A stretch of DNA of 64,000 nucleotides from Isoetes taiwanensis. Lineage: Eukaryota > Streptophyta > Lycopodiopsida > Isoetales > Isoetaceae. Of the stretch, positions 34,365 to 47,520 are shown piece by piece. The stretch spans positions 17,316,966 to 17,380,965 of the forward strand of contig JAJEKV010000004.1 of the NCBI GenBank assembly GCA_021234155.1, given 5' to 3'. How positions within the stretch are numbered: position 1 is the first letter of the stretch; every line of letters begins with the position of its first letter. Under the pieces are notes generated by a model that saw nothing but the letters and a program-made list of their open reading frames with translations, made no database searches and was not told the DNA's origin. The position numbers were made by a program, and so were the translations under genes.

Positions 34365-34930
34365 CCATGGCATGTTGGAGACCACATGGCATGTTTGAGC
34401 CACCTGGCATGTTAGAGCACGGGTGGCATGTTGAAACCACCTTAAATGTTAGGCTGGTGGCATGTTGAAGCCCATGTAATGTTTGAGCCACCTTGGCATG
34501 TTGGGCTAGGTGGCATGTCGGGTACCTTGGCATGTTGAGCCTAGGTGGCATCCCCGGAACTAACATGGCATGTTTGAGCCACCTTGGCATGTTAGGAGCC
34601 TAGGTGGCATGTTGGAGCCCCGTGGTATGGTTGAGTCACCTTATGTTTGGGCACAGCAGCATCTTAGAGCCTGGGGTGGCATGTTGGAGATCACCTTAGC
34701 ATGTTAGAATAGGTGGCATGTTGGGCCCATGTGGCATGTGGGTACCTTGGCATGTTAGATCTTAGGTGGCATGTTGGAGCCACCTTGGCATGTTAGAGCT
34801 TTAGGCGGCATGTTGGAGCCCATGTGGCATGTTTGAGCCACCTTGGCATGGCTAGACCTGGTGGCATGTTGGAGCCTGCCATGTGGAGCCTTATCACATT
34901 GGCATGTTGGGTCATGTGGAATGTTTGGGC
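34365..34930. repeat. GGCATGTT minisatellite
   Basis: About 25 copies of a 21-23-bp unit 'ggtggcatgttggagcc' / 'ccttggcatgtt.gagcc' alternate in a higher-order pattern of three to four units. It adjoins family R at 34360. Frames on the minus strand are repetitive (CHL/NMPR-like words) and not genes. Confidence 0.85.
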
Positions 34931-37900
34931 AGCTTTGCAAATACTTAGGTTGCAAATCTTCTCTCTTAAACGACACATATGTTCATCCTCCATAATATTC
35001 ATTCACAGAACTTTGAAGCCTTTGTTATAGAAGTATTCAATATCTTGCATTCTTATACAGGAATCGTCGAGGTAGTCTCGAGGAGTTGGAAGTTAGAATG
35101 CCCTCCTCCTCACAATAGTAATACATGTTCCATATTCAATTTAGAATGTTTGTGTGAAACAACTATGTGATACACTTGCTTAAAATTACTTTGTATATTT
35201 ACGCACATTTTACAGCAGAATAATATATACCTCGCTATCTATAAGCGTCGTCATACCTTGGTTTCTTTGGCAATTTGAGTGATGCGAGATAGGCCACTAT
35301 GATGGAAATTATGCAGAATAGCCATGCGTGCTTGATCCATCATTCAAATGCTCTGGGTTTGTAGAGCCACCGCATTGAGAATCTGGAAGCTTCAAACCGC
35401 CGGCAGGAAGAAAGCGAGTAGTCTGTCTTTCCCCTTTGTCAATTTTCTTTTTGCTTGCAAGGCAAATCCAAATTGGATTATTGGGCCCACAACCGGAAGC
35501 GTGAGTTCATCCTATAGTACAGACCAGGAAGTACTACCTGCCATAAGCCAGAACTCTATTTTCTAAATAATATAATGCGGTATGGATTGGGATGACAAAA
35601 AGGGGCGATTGTTTTTACTGTTGTGCCCTATTTTACGGAAAGTATGAGAGCATGGCTCGCAGAAATACAATACATCGCTTCCTTCTCTGAGAAAGAAATC
35701 GTGAGCCATATCCACTTATGCATAAGCGGCTCAGCTCTATACATTGCGTAATTTCAGCAAGTGTATATAGCGTAAGGAATATTCCTCGGCGGTCTTTAGC
35801 GGCTTGTACTTAAGTCACCACGAATCTTGTGGCCGCCTTGAAACCGGTGGATTTTCTAGAATTGGAACTTTCCCTAGTACATTGGATTTGTGGGAAAAAA
35901 AGCCACAACTATATTATATTTTATAAAAATGCTCTATCAGCGACGGATGGGCCAAGATGAGCGGCACGGATTTCGATCGGAGTCCTCTCCTCCTATTGGC
36001 TGTGTTTCACATGCTTTGAATTGACAGGCCAGGCCATTACGCCTTGGCGGCTCTGTATGGCGCTGGGCTATAGCGCCTGGCGTCTGCTTCCGCCATTATA
36101 GCTCGGCTATCATTCCTTCCATGCATGCCGCATGGCATGCAGCACAATAAGCCTTACTTGGCTAGTATTAAGCAATCTAGTCACCCCAATTTAATATGGA
36201 AAATATGCTTGAGCCATATGTATAGCCAATATAGCAAAAGGAGTATACGTAACGTCACAGCATTTACATAAGCGTGATATATAAGACATAATTGTCATAT
36301 TTGAAATGAAAATAATAATTAAACTATCGTGAAAAATTAGCCCATACGGTTGGCGGATCTCGGCGGAGGTGGGCGGCGAATTGCAATCTTGATGAGTATT
36401 TATCCTATTAGTTGGACCTTCAAGGAATGGGCGGTCCAGTTTTGAAAAATGACGGCCTACGATGAATCCTCTTGGTTTCATTCATTGGTTGCTTTTTTCA
36501 TACATGGGAACATTGCAGCGACTATTGGTTAACTTTCGCCCCCTCTATCGGGGGTTTTCATTGCGGCGCTTGCATGCACAACCATGGCGAGATAAGGCAG
36601 AAGTGAGGAGCAAACATCCATGGCGGTAGAAAGCTGAGGAACACACATTCAGCATTTGGCAAATCAGAATGTATGGCGATGGCAAATCTTTAGTAGCGCT
36701 AAGCGATGGCAAATCTTTGGCGAGAATTTGTGGCAATCGGCAAATCAAACCCGAGGTTTGTTATGTTCTTAGAGCTTGTTTTTAGTCTATTTTCTAGCTT
36801 TGTTTCTCTGAATCCATTTCTGAAAGCGCAGCATTTTCGAGGTAGGAAGCTTAGTGAGGTACAGGCAGTTATTTTGCTTGGGCTTGAAGGGTTCTGAGAC
36901 TTACAAGGATACAATCCCGATGGAGCAATTACGTGGTAGTGTTAAAACGGTAGATTCATTTCTGCGTTGCTTATCTTAGAGACAACGAGCTAAGCAGTAC
37001 TGGCTTCCTTAGAATGATCTGTTTTTGGATGTTGCTTATCATATCCTATTAGGATGCCACTTCATTCTATTATTGGTCTGAAATCACTTCTTATCTTTGA
37101 TCTTGTCCCCAAAAACATTTGAGCATTTGATCATCTAAAGTGGCTTTTGCAACCATCTCACCTATTTGCCTTATGATTTGTTCCTCTAGGAACCATTACG
37201 ACCCTTACCTCCTAGATCGGAGATAACTAATGGCAAAGCTGATATTTTTGCTTGAGAACAAGCGGCCACGCATATCCACGACACAAAGCGTGATTATTGA
37301 TTAGGTATGATTTTTCATAAATTTAAAACCCTTTTCATCTACAGACCTCGTTTTTCTGAGATTATCTGCGGCGTTATCCATATGAAGCTTCTTGTTTTAG
37401 TACAATTCAGCTTGGGTGTTCTCTCATTCTTGTGAAGCCATCATATTGGTTATTTTCTAATATAGAAGAAAAATTTGAGCATCTTATATGCGGTAAAGTT
37501 GTCGCGATGTTCTAAATTCTATGAAAAATAGACGATATGAGGAGTTTCTTGATCACTTTCCCATATGCTTTAGTTGTCCCGAGTGAAACATGCTTTGCAG
37601 TAGTACGTTCCATGATGAAGCTTATAGTGCGATCACATTTCCATGATGAAGATGTTGTGGAAGAAGAAAAGGAGAGTTGAGATGGCGTTAGTCATTGTTT
37701 TAACCACAACCATTAATTCAATTGTTTTAAACCTTAACCATTGAATGTTAATTGAATATTTATAATCGGCGTTAAAATTTAAAATTTAGATTGCAATCCA
37801 TAGTGTCGGTATATATAAATGAGAATGGAATGTATGAATATTACATGTCTTATGGACTTGTTTGGTTAGATTCCCAAAAAGGCTTTTTAAGGTAAAAAAA

Positions 37901-39240
37901 TCAATGCAAAATTCATAATATAATAGCTTTTAGAATTGTGGTTTTATAGTAATTTTTATTTTAATGTGTGCCATGTGTCAACATTTGATTTGATAGAAGA
38001 CATAATAAAAAACATGCCACCTTCTTTTTCTACATGTAATACTAATGCTTTTTTTATTTCAAAAGCCGCCTGCGTGTCCATATTTGATTAGCTAGAATAA
38101 TATTTTTATTTTAAAAAGAATACCCGCGTGTCAATATCTCGTGGATTAAACAACCACATTAAAACATACATTTTTTCTACATGTTATAATATTATTTTTT
38201 ACATGTCCTTATTTTAGAAACTTCATAGCTAGATTTCAATAACACATGTAGGGTTTAAGTAAATAAAAAAAGGCCATACATTGATTTTTAGTTTTAAAAG
38301 CAAACACTTGAAACAACATGTCCACATTACTTGAAAAAGAACACTTGAAAACATCGACTTTATTTCCTCGTGTTCTTTCTTTTGTAGTGTTTTATTTCTA
38401 GTGTTGTAATTTGGTTTTGAGTCATTAAGAATTAAAACCTACAAGTACTATTTAAAGATAAACAGCATGGATTGTAAAAACAGCGGCCGAAGGAAAAAAG
38501 TACGTTGACAAAATTCACAAAAAACCATGTCAATTTTTCTCTAGCATGGATTTTTACGCCCAAAAACCACTTGTCTCTTTGTACCGTCAGGATAAGCGGT
38601 ACGTGGACTTTTGGGGTGCATTTGAGATTGTTGTTTTGGCATAAAACAACATAGGTACAACTAAAAACAATGGACCAAATTGGGGTGGTCAACGATAGCA
38701 AGTTATGTTCTTTAACATATCTTAGAAACCAACATTTTACAATCATGTTATCTCATTACACATGCCACACTTGTCACCAACATTTTTTTTTTTTCCTCAC
38801 GTTTGTCATGTTATCTGAACATGTAACCATGAGGAATAAGTATATATAATCACCTCATGAGGGGTTGATTAGGTTTTTTCTTGGACCATTCGGTAATCCG
38901 AGATTTGGGTTATGGCGGTGAAGCATACGTTCCTACCTTTACTTTAGAAGAGGAGTATCATAGGAAATTTGGAGACCTTATCAAAACTATCAAAAGTAGA
39001 GCATACATGTGAAGTGCTTTCGATATCTTTGTGATATTTGGTTTTTGCTAGTGCGCTTTTGAAATATAACATGCATTTAGGAGTTGTGACAAAATATAAC
39101 GTGAAGCAAAATAAAATAAGCCCACTAAAGATTAGGATAAATTCTCTTGAAAAAAAATGGCCCACATATTAATTAAAAAATCTAGAAATACCAAATAATG
39201 GCCATGGATAATAACATAAAATATTGAGTATTTAATTTTT
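34930..39240. other. No supported gene
   Basis: Intergenic sequence with AT-rich stretches. 'gatggcaaatctttgg'-like words are duplicated at 36677-36720. Open pieces (35348, 36191, 36706, 38432) have no recognisable domains. Confidence 0.4.
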
Positions 39241-39500
39241 ACTCTGCTGACCCGACCTTGTATGCAGTCCTCTGGCGGCGATTGCGGCGTGGGCGTGCGA
39301 TATGCATAGCGGCGTTGAGCGGCGTCAAGGTAAAATTACGCTTAAAACCTTGCGCGGTTGCGACTGGCGGTATAGCGGCATAAGCGTCGTTTATCGGCGG
39401 CTTAAGCGTCGAAATAGATGTATTCGTTTGCTCGGCGTTTTGGCGTCGATAAGCGGCGATAGCACGGCAAATACGGGCGTCGTAATAGGCGATAAATAGC
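39240..39500. repeat. CG-rich GTCGTT/GGCGTCG block
   Basis: Dense 'gcggcg', 'ggcgtcg' and 'taagcgtcg' words within otherwise AT-leaning sequence, at the end of a decayed gypsy fragment. Same vocabulary as 28715-29060. Confidence 0.5.
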
Positions 39501-41650
39501 GGGGCTTTATCTTTGTAATTGCTTCTCAAGCAATTCCTTAACTTGCTTTTGACTTCCTCTAACTCAAAAGGACTCAAGTAGCAAAGGTGCTCTTGCCATT
39601 GGTTTTAGTTAGGCTCAAAGATCAATCTCATGCTCCACTCCTTGGCCGGTGGCCTATAGGCAACTCCTGGAAACATCGCTTGTATCTTTCCAAAAGATCA
39701 AAACAGCTGGGGATAAAGTTGGGAACTTACATCGGTTTCTCTACAAATTGAATTACTGATTCTTATAAATATATCATCATTTATATACACATAAAATCCA
39801 AAAACTTGATTATTATTCACTCTAAGCGACTTTGGCACAGTGGCCAATAGCAATTTCAGGACCCACATAAGGTGATCCTTATATATTACTTGAACTTAGA
39901 GTCTTCTAACTCAAAAGACCGCATGGGATGCCCGATCCCGATGGCGGGCATGCGGTTGGAAACCACTTTATCCCCAAAACCACATTATAATGTTTAAATT
40001 GATCAAATCAACATCAATTTTAAATTGTCTTTACTCTAGGTGAACTTCTATCTGAAGTATCAAGTCCATGCTAGATTTGTTGATCGCCGCTAAACATGAA
40101 GCCCATACTCTCCTTCAACCATATGGAGTCACCCTGCATCATTTCAGTATAGCTCCTTGCTAAGTCTGAAGACAATTATTAATCTTTCCTTGAGAATCGA
40201 TAAAACAACCACATTCTTTTCTTTGATTCTACCTAGAACCACGAGAATAACTTTGCAAAAACTTTAGGAAGGAATTTACCATGCTTTCTTCCCTCATGAT
40301 AGCAGCTAGCATCTTCATGACCTCACCATCAGATGGTGCTTTGGAAGTTAAGTTGCTCGTTTTCTTTTGGTTTTTGTGGCAATGAATTTCCTCACGTAAT
40401 GACCCACGTAGGTTATAATACTTTATAGGCGCGCTTTTACATTGGATTCTTTTGGTATCACCTTTTATTTAAGCGATTAGTTTTTTCTTAGCGGATGGCT
40501 CCATCCATGAGAACTTTTCGGTTAAGTTTTGACTTCAATCAAAGCGCACTGCCAGTCTTTGAAGTTCCTCATAACCAAGTAATTTCTTGCTGGCTGCTTT
40601 GCTTCCTTGTGAAGCCCCAGGTTATACCGGCTTGCAAGGGGTGTGTCTTATCTTGGTTTCACTTTAGGCAGTTCACAAAGTAGGTCCACCCTCATCGAGG
40701 GTAAGGTGGGAAGTCTGCAAACAACCCACGAGAGCTTACTAATATATTCTGTAAAGTCTGGAATTTACCCGCAGAGCTCCTTGGTGATACTCGTGCATGA
40801 TTGTTGTCCAATGAGATCGCGTACTCATCTTTAAATCGTCACAATAATTGGTCAATACCTAAAGGTCTTACGTATCGATTAATGGATTTCCCACCATGAG
40901 CGACAACCCTTTTAGTTTAAAGAAGCGTGCAATGCCAGATTTATATATACTTTTCTTAGTAAGCATAATATAACTTTATGCGGTGAACGGAAACATAGCA
41001 TTCTCACGGCTTACGATTCCATCGAATTACGGCATCATCTTCTCAAAACTTTGATCTCCTCCTCGGCCATTCAAGGTCTCTTGAAGACTCACCTTAATTT
41101 GATTTCTTTGTATCATGCAACCACGACCAACACCAAGTGGTGCATTTGTACGCTTCGTCCACAGCGATGGCGGTACCGGCTTGGGTTGTAGTGTTATTTC
41201 CAACGCGCCTAGAACCATTCAAGGACTTCTTCAAGCATTGCTCGGTGGCTCTCAATAATCCACCCGGAGTTCATTGCCTTTGCATGTTGTCGGGGTTTAG
41301 CAATGTCGAGATTGTTCATCTGAGAACCTCCTTGTAGTAGTAACTCTTTGTTGTAGTTGTCATTATTGGTGTTGTAAAGTCTTTGCTCTCCAAGGCCTAC
41401 TCCACTGTAACAACACGCAACTTCCCTACTTCTTTGCTAACCCTCTTGTAGGCTGAGAAAATACACCCCGAGGCGTTGGGTTTCTAGAAGTAAAACTACT
41501 CTGAAATAATTCGCGATTCGCAGTATTGGAATGCTTCGGATTAACTTTCGATTCTGAGGAGGAATGCTTGCGGCCAACTCTACAACGGATGGAGTACTGT
41601 AGTAATGCCTCAAAAGTCAAATACGAGCAGAGATCCTGGTGGATGATACG
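39500..41650 (-). pseudogene. Decayed gypsy-like fragment (gag to RT start)
   Basis: On the minus strand near 39530-39580, 'LSPFELEEVKSQVKELLEKQ' (assembled across two frames) resembles the start of gypsy RT (spaELkelkeqlkeLLdkgfI). Upstream on the same strand, 41426-41620 reads '..RNPTPRGVFSQPTRG' after a Ser-rich stretch and could be the gag tail. The protease is not clear. The call rests mainly on the RT-start motif. Confidence 0.4.
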
Positions 41651-43780
41651 GAGGCGCTAGTATTATATACCATCGATTAATGCCACGAATTTGTGAGACC
41701 ATCAATTGGTTGTGCATTCGCTTACGTGGATCATTACATGGCTCGAGAACTATACTCTAATATGAAATTGTCAAGACCTACAAAAAGTAGGATGGGATTG
41801 TGCTACCTAGAACTCCCGAGTTCCCCTCAACAGCAGAGTTCCCAGAACTCCCCACGCGCTGGCTTGCAAGTAACCCGATGTGGCTTGGAAAGCCCGGCCC
41901 GATAGTTCTTATCAAAGAGCGGATCACGTGCGTAGTATTACTACACTAGAGCAAAAGCACAAAAATAATAAATGAATCCCAAGTTATCAAAGCTTTGGAA
42001 ACATCCACAAAAGAGGTGAAAGCGGCCTCTAGGTAGCCAAGCGAATTACGATAACAAATCTTTCTTGAAAAGAATTAATGGCTCAATCTCCCGAATTTCT
42101 TAAGGCGAATTTCGGACTTCTTCTCCTCCATAAACTCATGCGATTTCTTATATAGAGGATTTAATACTAAAGATAGGAATATTTAAAATTTGTAGACATC
42201 TTTCCGGGCCAAATCATTGGCCTCATCGTCTATATCAGAACCCGATTGAGAATCACAGCTGAGACCGGCCTCACAGCGCTCTTAAATCCAGGAGGATAAA
42301 TTACGACATTTATTAACCACATACTGTCGAGGGTGATGCCACATACGCCCCCCTCAACTGATGGTTTTGGAATTTAAAGGCCATTTTAACATTTTAATTA
42401 AATGTTCACTTTCACTCTGAAAAGTGCCATTCTGATTATCCAAGCGCCCCTGGCGATGTGGCTCTTCATGATGTTCCCGAGGCCACGGGTGGCACTTTGG
42501 AGCCAACTCCCGGTCCCAAGGTCTGGCGCGATTTTCTCTTGGATGCATTAACAGCAGTGTCCTACTTGAGAGTAAGTACACAATGTAGGGCTCATGTGTT
42601 CTGAGGCATCTTCTTGTGCGGATGGTTTTTTATATTATACAATTTTTATTCTTGATAAATAAACTTCTTTTCGTCCTTCAAAAAAAAAAAAGTCACAACT
42701 AGCCTTAACCTCAGTCAACTAATTTGGACATCTCACAGAGGTCAATCCCTCTGTTAACCTTGCTCATACACTAAGACTAAAAGTCTATGGTGGCATTTAT
42801 TGTCCCAAACTTTCAGTAATTAACCCATATCCATTATCTTGAAAAAAACATTAATGACTTCGAGTAGACACAGTTCATAGTTCAAACATACTTTGTATTA
42901 GCCCATAGAGCATAAACAAATTGGCTTTATTAAATAGAAAGATTGTACCAAGTGGAGAAAAAAAAAGTGTTGTCTATATTCATGCATAGAGTTTAACTTA
43001 ACTGAAATTTTCATGTTTTAATATAACCATGCATCTTGGACAATAAAGTTAAAAGCATTCCTTAACGGTTGATGTAACCTTCAATATTAACCCTGACGGC
43101 ACAAAGGACCAGAAATACTTCCTAAAGCCAACATAGTTTTGTAATATATAGTCATACAATAGCTTTACATGTTTGTCATAAATATTACATGTCAATAGTA
43201 GAACTACTAAATGGACAAACTTATGGTGTAGAATACCAATTGTAATATTAATTCATATTTTAGATTTCAGAAAAGGTTCCTGTGCACATCATGTTCACAT
43301 GATATTCTTAACTTCAGAGCTATGTTCACTTGACAAACTCAATGCTATTTGGAATTCCTGTAAGAAGTTTACCGCATTAGATATTTATGGAAAAATTTAG
43401 AAATAGAGCCATGCAAGCGTGTGGATCATGTTGATCATTTTATACGACTTCATAGCTTCATAGTGATATGTTTCACACACTTTTAAGGGAAGATATTACT
43501 TGTATAGAAACTGATAATAACTTTTTCAAAGTATAAAGTAAGTCCATCCTCAGCTCTTAATCCAAAACCTGACAAAGAAATGACAAATAGAAGAGAAACC
43601 TAGTACCTACATTGTCCAGTACTATATTAGCATAAACATTGGTAGTATAGCAAAGGGCCAAAATATGCGAGATGGTTTCTCGGTTCTTCATAGGTCACCA
43701 TTTGTAATCTCTTTAGTAGGGATGTTTGATCTAGTGATAAGACACTAGTTCTTGCAACTATAGGTCTCGAGGTCGAGGCC
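41650..43780. other. No supported gene
   Basis: Mixed sequence. Nothing recognisable on either strand. Confidence 0.4.
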
Positions 43781-43789
43781 TTGATACAC

Positions 43790-44760
43790 TCTGAATTGTT
43801 GGATGTCAAAACGGTAAAAGTGGTTGGAGGCGAGGCAAAGCCAGGCTGTGTAGTGTGGTGTGTGGTCACATGTCCAGTTGGTTGTTGCCTAGTGGTGGTG
43901 AGAGCAATGTAGTATGGTGTGGTCACATGTCGGTTGGATCGCTTTTGCCTAGTGGCGTGGCGTTAAATACTAGAGTCTAAAATTCACATTTAAAGGAAAC
44001 TAGTAAATGTGTTACTTACGGCGTTACCATGCACATGCATAGCGTGAGAACGAGAATGCAATGCAGTCTTTGTCAGCGCCATTGAGGATAAAGAAAGTCA
44101 CCCCTCAGGGCTGTCCGTCTGAGCATATCGGGCTTGATACATGCTCGGTTAAGTTGTGCCCCATCGGACAACACATGAGCCTCACGAGCACGCACGGCCT
44201 CTGTAGGCTTGTTGGGATCGTACCTCAGGAGGTAATGGATCACAGCGGTTTCGGTTATGCCTGTCAGAGCAGTAACCTCGGTGTACTTGTGATTATGTAT
44301 ATAATGTCGCGATATATGACATGCTTATTGCTACTAAGGTTTTTCCCCAGAAAACCCTTGAGAGGTTTTGAATCACAGTAGTATCACTTCTTTGCTCTCT
44401 CTTTGTACTTGGGTCCCATACGCTTTTGATTGGTCTGTTGGGCGATAAAATGTATTGTCTATTCCTATTCTTTAAGGTTGGAGAAACATGGTATATGCAA
44501 AGTGTCAAATTTTAGTTCTGGTACAAAAATCACAGTAGTGACTTTTGCTGTATGACATGGAATGAGAAAGTAGAGTTTAAGAACTTATCCTATAGATTAG
44601 AAGCCTAAAGCATCGCATTCACATTTAAAGGAAACTGAAAGTAAATGTGTGCCAGTGTTACCCGCATACATTTTATTCTTTAAGGTTGGAGAAACATGGT
44701 ATATCACAGAGTGTCAAATTTTAGTTACGGTACAAAAAAATCTTGAAGTAGTGACACATG
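43790..44760. repeat. Local direct duplications
   Basis: 'gtgtggtcacatgtc.gttgg' and 'gcctagtgg' blocks repeat at 43855-43960. 'ttctttaaggttggagaaacatggtatat' with 'gtgtcaaattttagtt.*ggtacaaaaa' repeats at 44469 and 44680 (211 bp apart). 'attcacatttaaaggaaact' repeats at 43980 and 44619. Confidence 0.6.
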
Positions 44761-47340
44761 TACAGCTGAGGGGACATGTTTTTCTAGTAGTCGATGTTGA
44801 CATTCATAGAGGTATACTATAGGCAAGGATGAAGTTGTATACATACTCGGCATATATATAAGCGAAACATAGCGTCGAGGTGTATTTATTTGTTTAGGTA
44901 TACTTAAATGGTATTTATATATTCAAATTTAATAATTTACATGGCAATTACTTTGGTAGTAAGTAGGTGTCTTTGGAGCATTGTACGGATTACGAGGGAC
45001 GCTTGGCATAAGATTCCAAATAACAATAGCATCTAAAGCATATGATAAAAGCATTTTAGATGAGTTACCAAATGTTAATAAAAATGATAGTGGTATTTTA
45101 GAAAATATGTTTGACTACTAGGTGAATTAGGTGATATGACCTTGTATTATCACGTGTTTACGTAGAAGATACATTGGGTAGCCTTTGTAGAGAGTAAGTA
45201 ATATTTTATTCAATTGTTCTTATATTGCGTTATGAGGCTGTAGTAAACTGATTACAACTTGTTTACGTAGGCCGTGAATACTTATATGAGTCTTTAAGTT
45301 CCAACAAAACTAAACATATCTTGTAAAGTGAAACCAAGGGAATAGCCAAAGACCAAAAGGGGGAGGGTTAGCCTTCCAATTACCCACATAATATTTGTTT
45401 CTTTTGTTGGCATGCTTGTAGCGTGTCCCATTACAAAAGAGGAAAAGAGTTAGAAATCTTTCATACAATCACATGACTCACAGTCCATCAAAACTTTTAG
45501 CATTGCAATATTGCACGTGCATGCGAGATATCTCATAAAAACAATAGGCAATTTCCTGGAAATTAAATGTTACACTACTTGAATATAAACAATAATCCAG
45601 ACTGTCTTCACGACAACTCATCCAAGATTGTGTGCTTTGCATAACTAGCCTAGATCTAAAGAGACCTTTTGCAAAATTATTATGCATTAATCTGGACAAC
45701 TTGCAATGTAAATTAGCCTTCACGAATATTAGAGACCAAATGTACTTAAGCATATTTTCTTAAAGGTGAGCAACCTGAATTTTGAAGATACTCCCCAATA
45801 ATTCACCAACCAATAGTGCAGGTAGACATAGATCACAGGGTTGCTAGATGCAAGAAACAAATCCACCCAATTACTTTATTGGTGCTAAGTCAAATAATGG
45901 GCTAGAAAAATAAAAGAAAATTATATTCTCAAATCTTCCCACAATACGCCCATATGTCAGATGCATTTAGAGCATGACATATGGATATAGAAAAGAAGCC
46001 TTAAGAATTTTGTATCTGGCTGACTCATTTACTGCCGACTCGTTGCCCCAATTACAACAATGGTGCTCTATTTGGATAATGGCATCCTTCTAATGTCTAG
46101 TTCTTGAATGGAGAACTATCTGGGATTAATTTTCTTGTGTATTTTGCATTTCTTTCTTGATAATATCTTGAGAGGTGGTTTGAGGCTCTTGGGATCATGA
46201 GCGGATGTCTTTGTATTTCTTGCATTAGGAAGAGCGTATGTAGAAACCTTTGCCAAAATTGGTTCTTGCTCCTAAAAGTAGCCTATGCAGATTAAAATGG
46301 AGACAAATCTAATTTTTCTGTGCAATTTTGATAAGGCATAGAGGAACTTCTCTTTTTGACTCTTCTTCTTGCAAGATTCTTCTTTGTGTTTCCATTTTTA
46401 TCATAATTGCATAAGTTTCTTTATCTTTTCAAAACAATAGCACTAGTACTTTTCTTGAACAATGAAGGTGGAGCTTTACCTCTTGTATTAAAGTTTCTTG
46501 CTAGAAATGCATCTATTTATGTTCTTTTATAATTTCTTGTTTTTTTTCTTTGAAATAGATGCTTTTGCATGAAGCTCTTGCAAATCTTGTGCAACAGAGA
46601 TGTATTTACAATAGATCTTGTGCGACACACTTTTTTATGGGGATCTTGCAGATCTTGTATATTTTATGCAGTAGTTCTTGTAGATCTTGTGCCCTACAGT
46701 TTTGATAAGGCACAAAGAAAAGAAATTCCTCAGTTTGAATATCTTATTTGGAAGGAATCTGTTGCTGGAGCTTTGGCTTCACTGAAGTTCAACTGCTCAG
46801 CATTAAATTTGAAATGTTATATAAAATACAATCAAGAAAGCAGAATGCTAGTAAAAATGCAAGTAAATTTTTTAGAATGCAAGTAAGAATCCTAGAATGT
46901 AGGTAAACGCTCAGAATCCATAGAATGGAAGTAAAATTTTAAAATGTCGAGTAAGAAATTTAGAATGCAAGCGAAAAAAACATTCAGGGAAAGAATGCAT
47001 GCCACATGGCAGCTACTGGCCGATAAGCCAAAAATTACCCTAAGCAAACTCTACGTCATGCCACTTGTCACCGCACTGTCAGCATCCCATTTAATATATG
47101 ACTTGCACTATTTAGTTACCCCAAATAACCTTACATTGCAACTCTAGGCAACCTCAAACTCGAGACATATTTCTTCTAAGAGTAATGTATCACAGTATAA
47201 TAACTTGATTTTTATCATGTACTAAGACTGAATGGTCTATGGGACCTAATACAAAAACACGTTAAATCTATTATACTATACAGATTACAATGGATTGAAC
47301 ACTAAAAGAGAGATAGAAGGTGTAGATGGGTAGTGTGGAA
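44760..47340. other. Upstream flank of the metacaspase gene, no gene seen
   Basis: AT-rich. A cluster of 'gatcttgtgc/gcagatcttg' words lies at 46570-46690. A short tandem 'agaatg(c)aagtaa' array runs from 46840 to 46975. The open piece at 46569-46886 covers these repeats and has no recognisable domain. Confidence 0.45.
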
Positions 47341-47351
47341 ATTGTAGGATG

Positions 47352-47362
47352 GATGGTCCTTT
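47352..47362 (+). promoter_or_regulatory. Candidate TATA box of metacaspase gene
   Basis: 'ctttataaaac' lies about 160 bp before the ATG at 47521. The distance is compatible with a plant 5' leader of about 130 nt. Confidence 0.4.
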
Positions 47363-47520
47363 ATAAAACAAGAATGATACAAGTACAATCCAAGAAAAGG
47401 ATGCAAAAACATACCAATTCTTTTGGAAGGAACGTTGTGTTTAAATCTTAAAACGTCCAACTCTTCGACTTCCGTCCCCACAATATAACCCCAAATTCTT
47501 GTCCACAATTCCGGCAAGCT

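Noticed and set aside
31430-34930. CRISPR-like array
   Set aside because: Units are contiguous or inverted with no unique spacers, and the context is plant repeats.
34330-35002. Minus-strand frames rich in Cys/His-like words, zinc-finger-like at first sight
   Set aside because: They are translations of the GGCATGTT minisatellite without the proper finger spacing.
44061-44381. 106-codon plus-strand gene
   Set aside because: No recognisable domain and it lies among local direct duplications.
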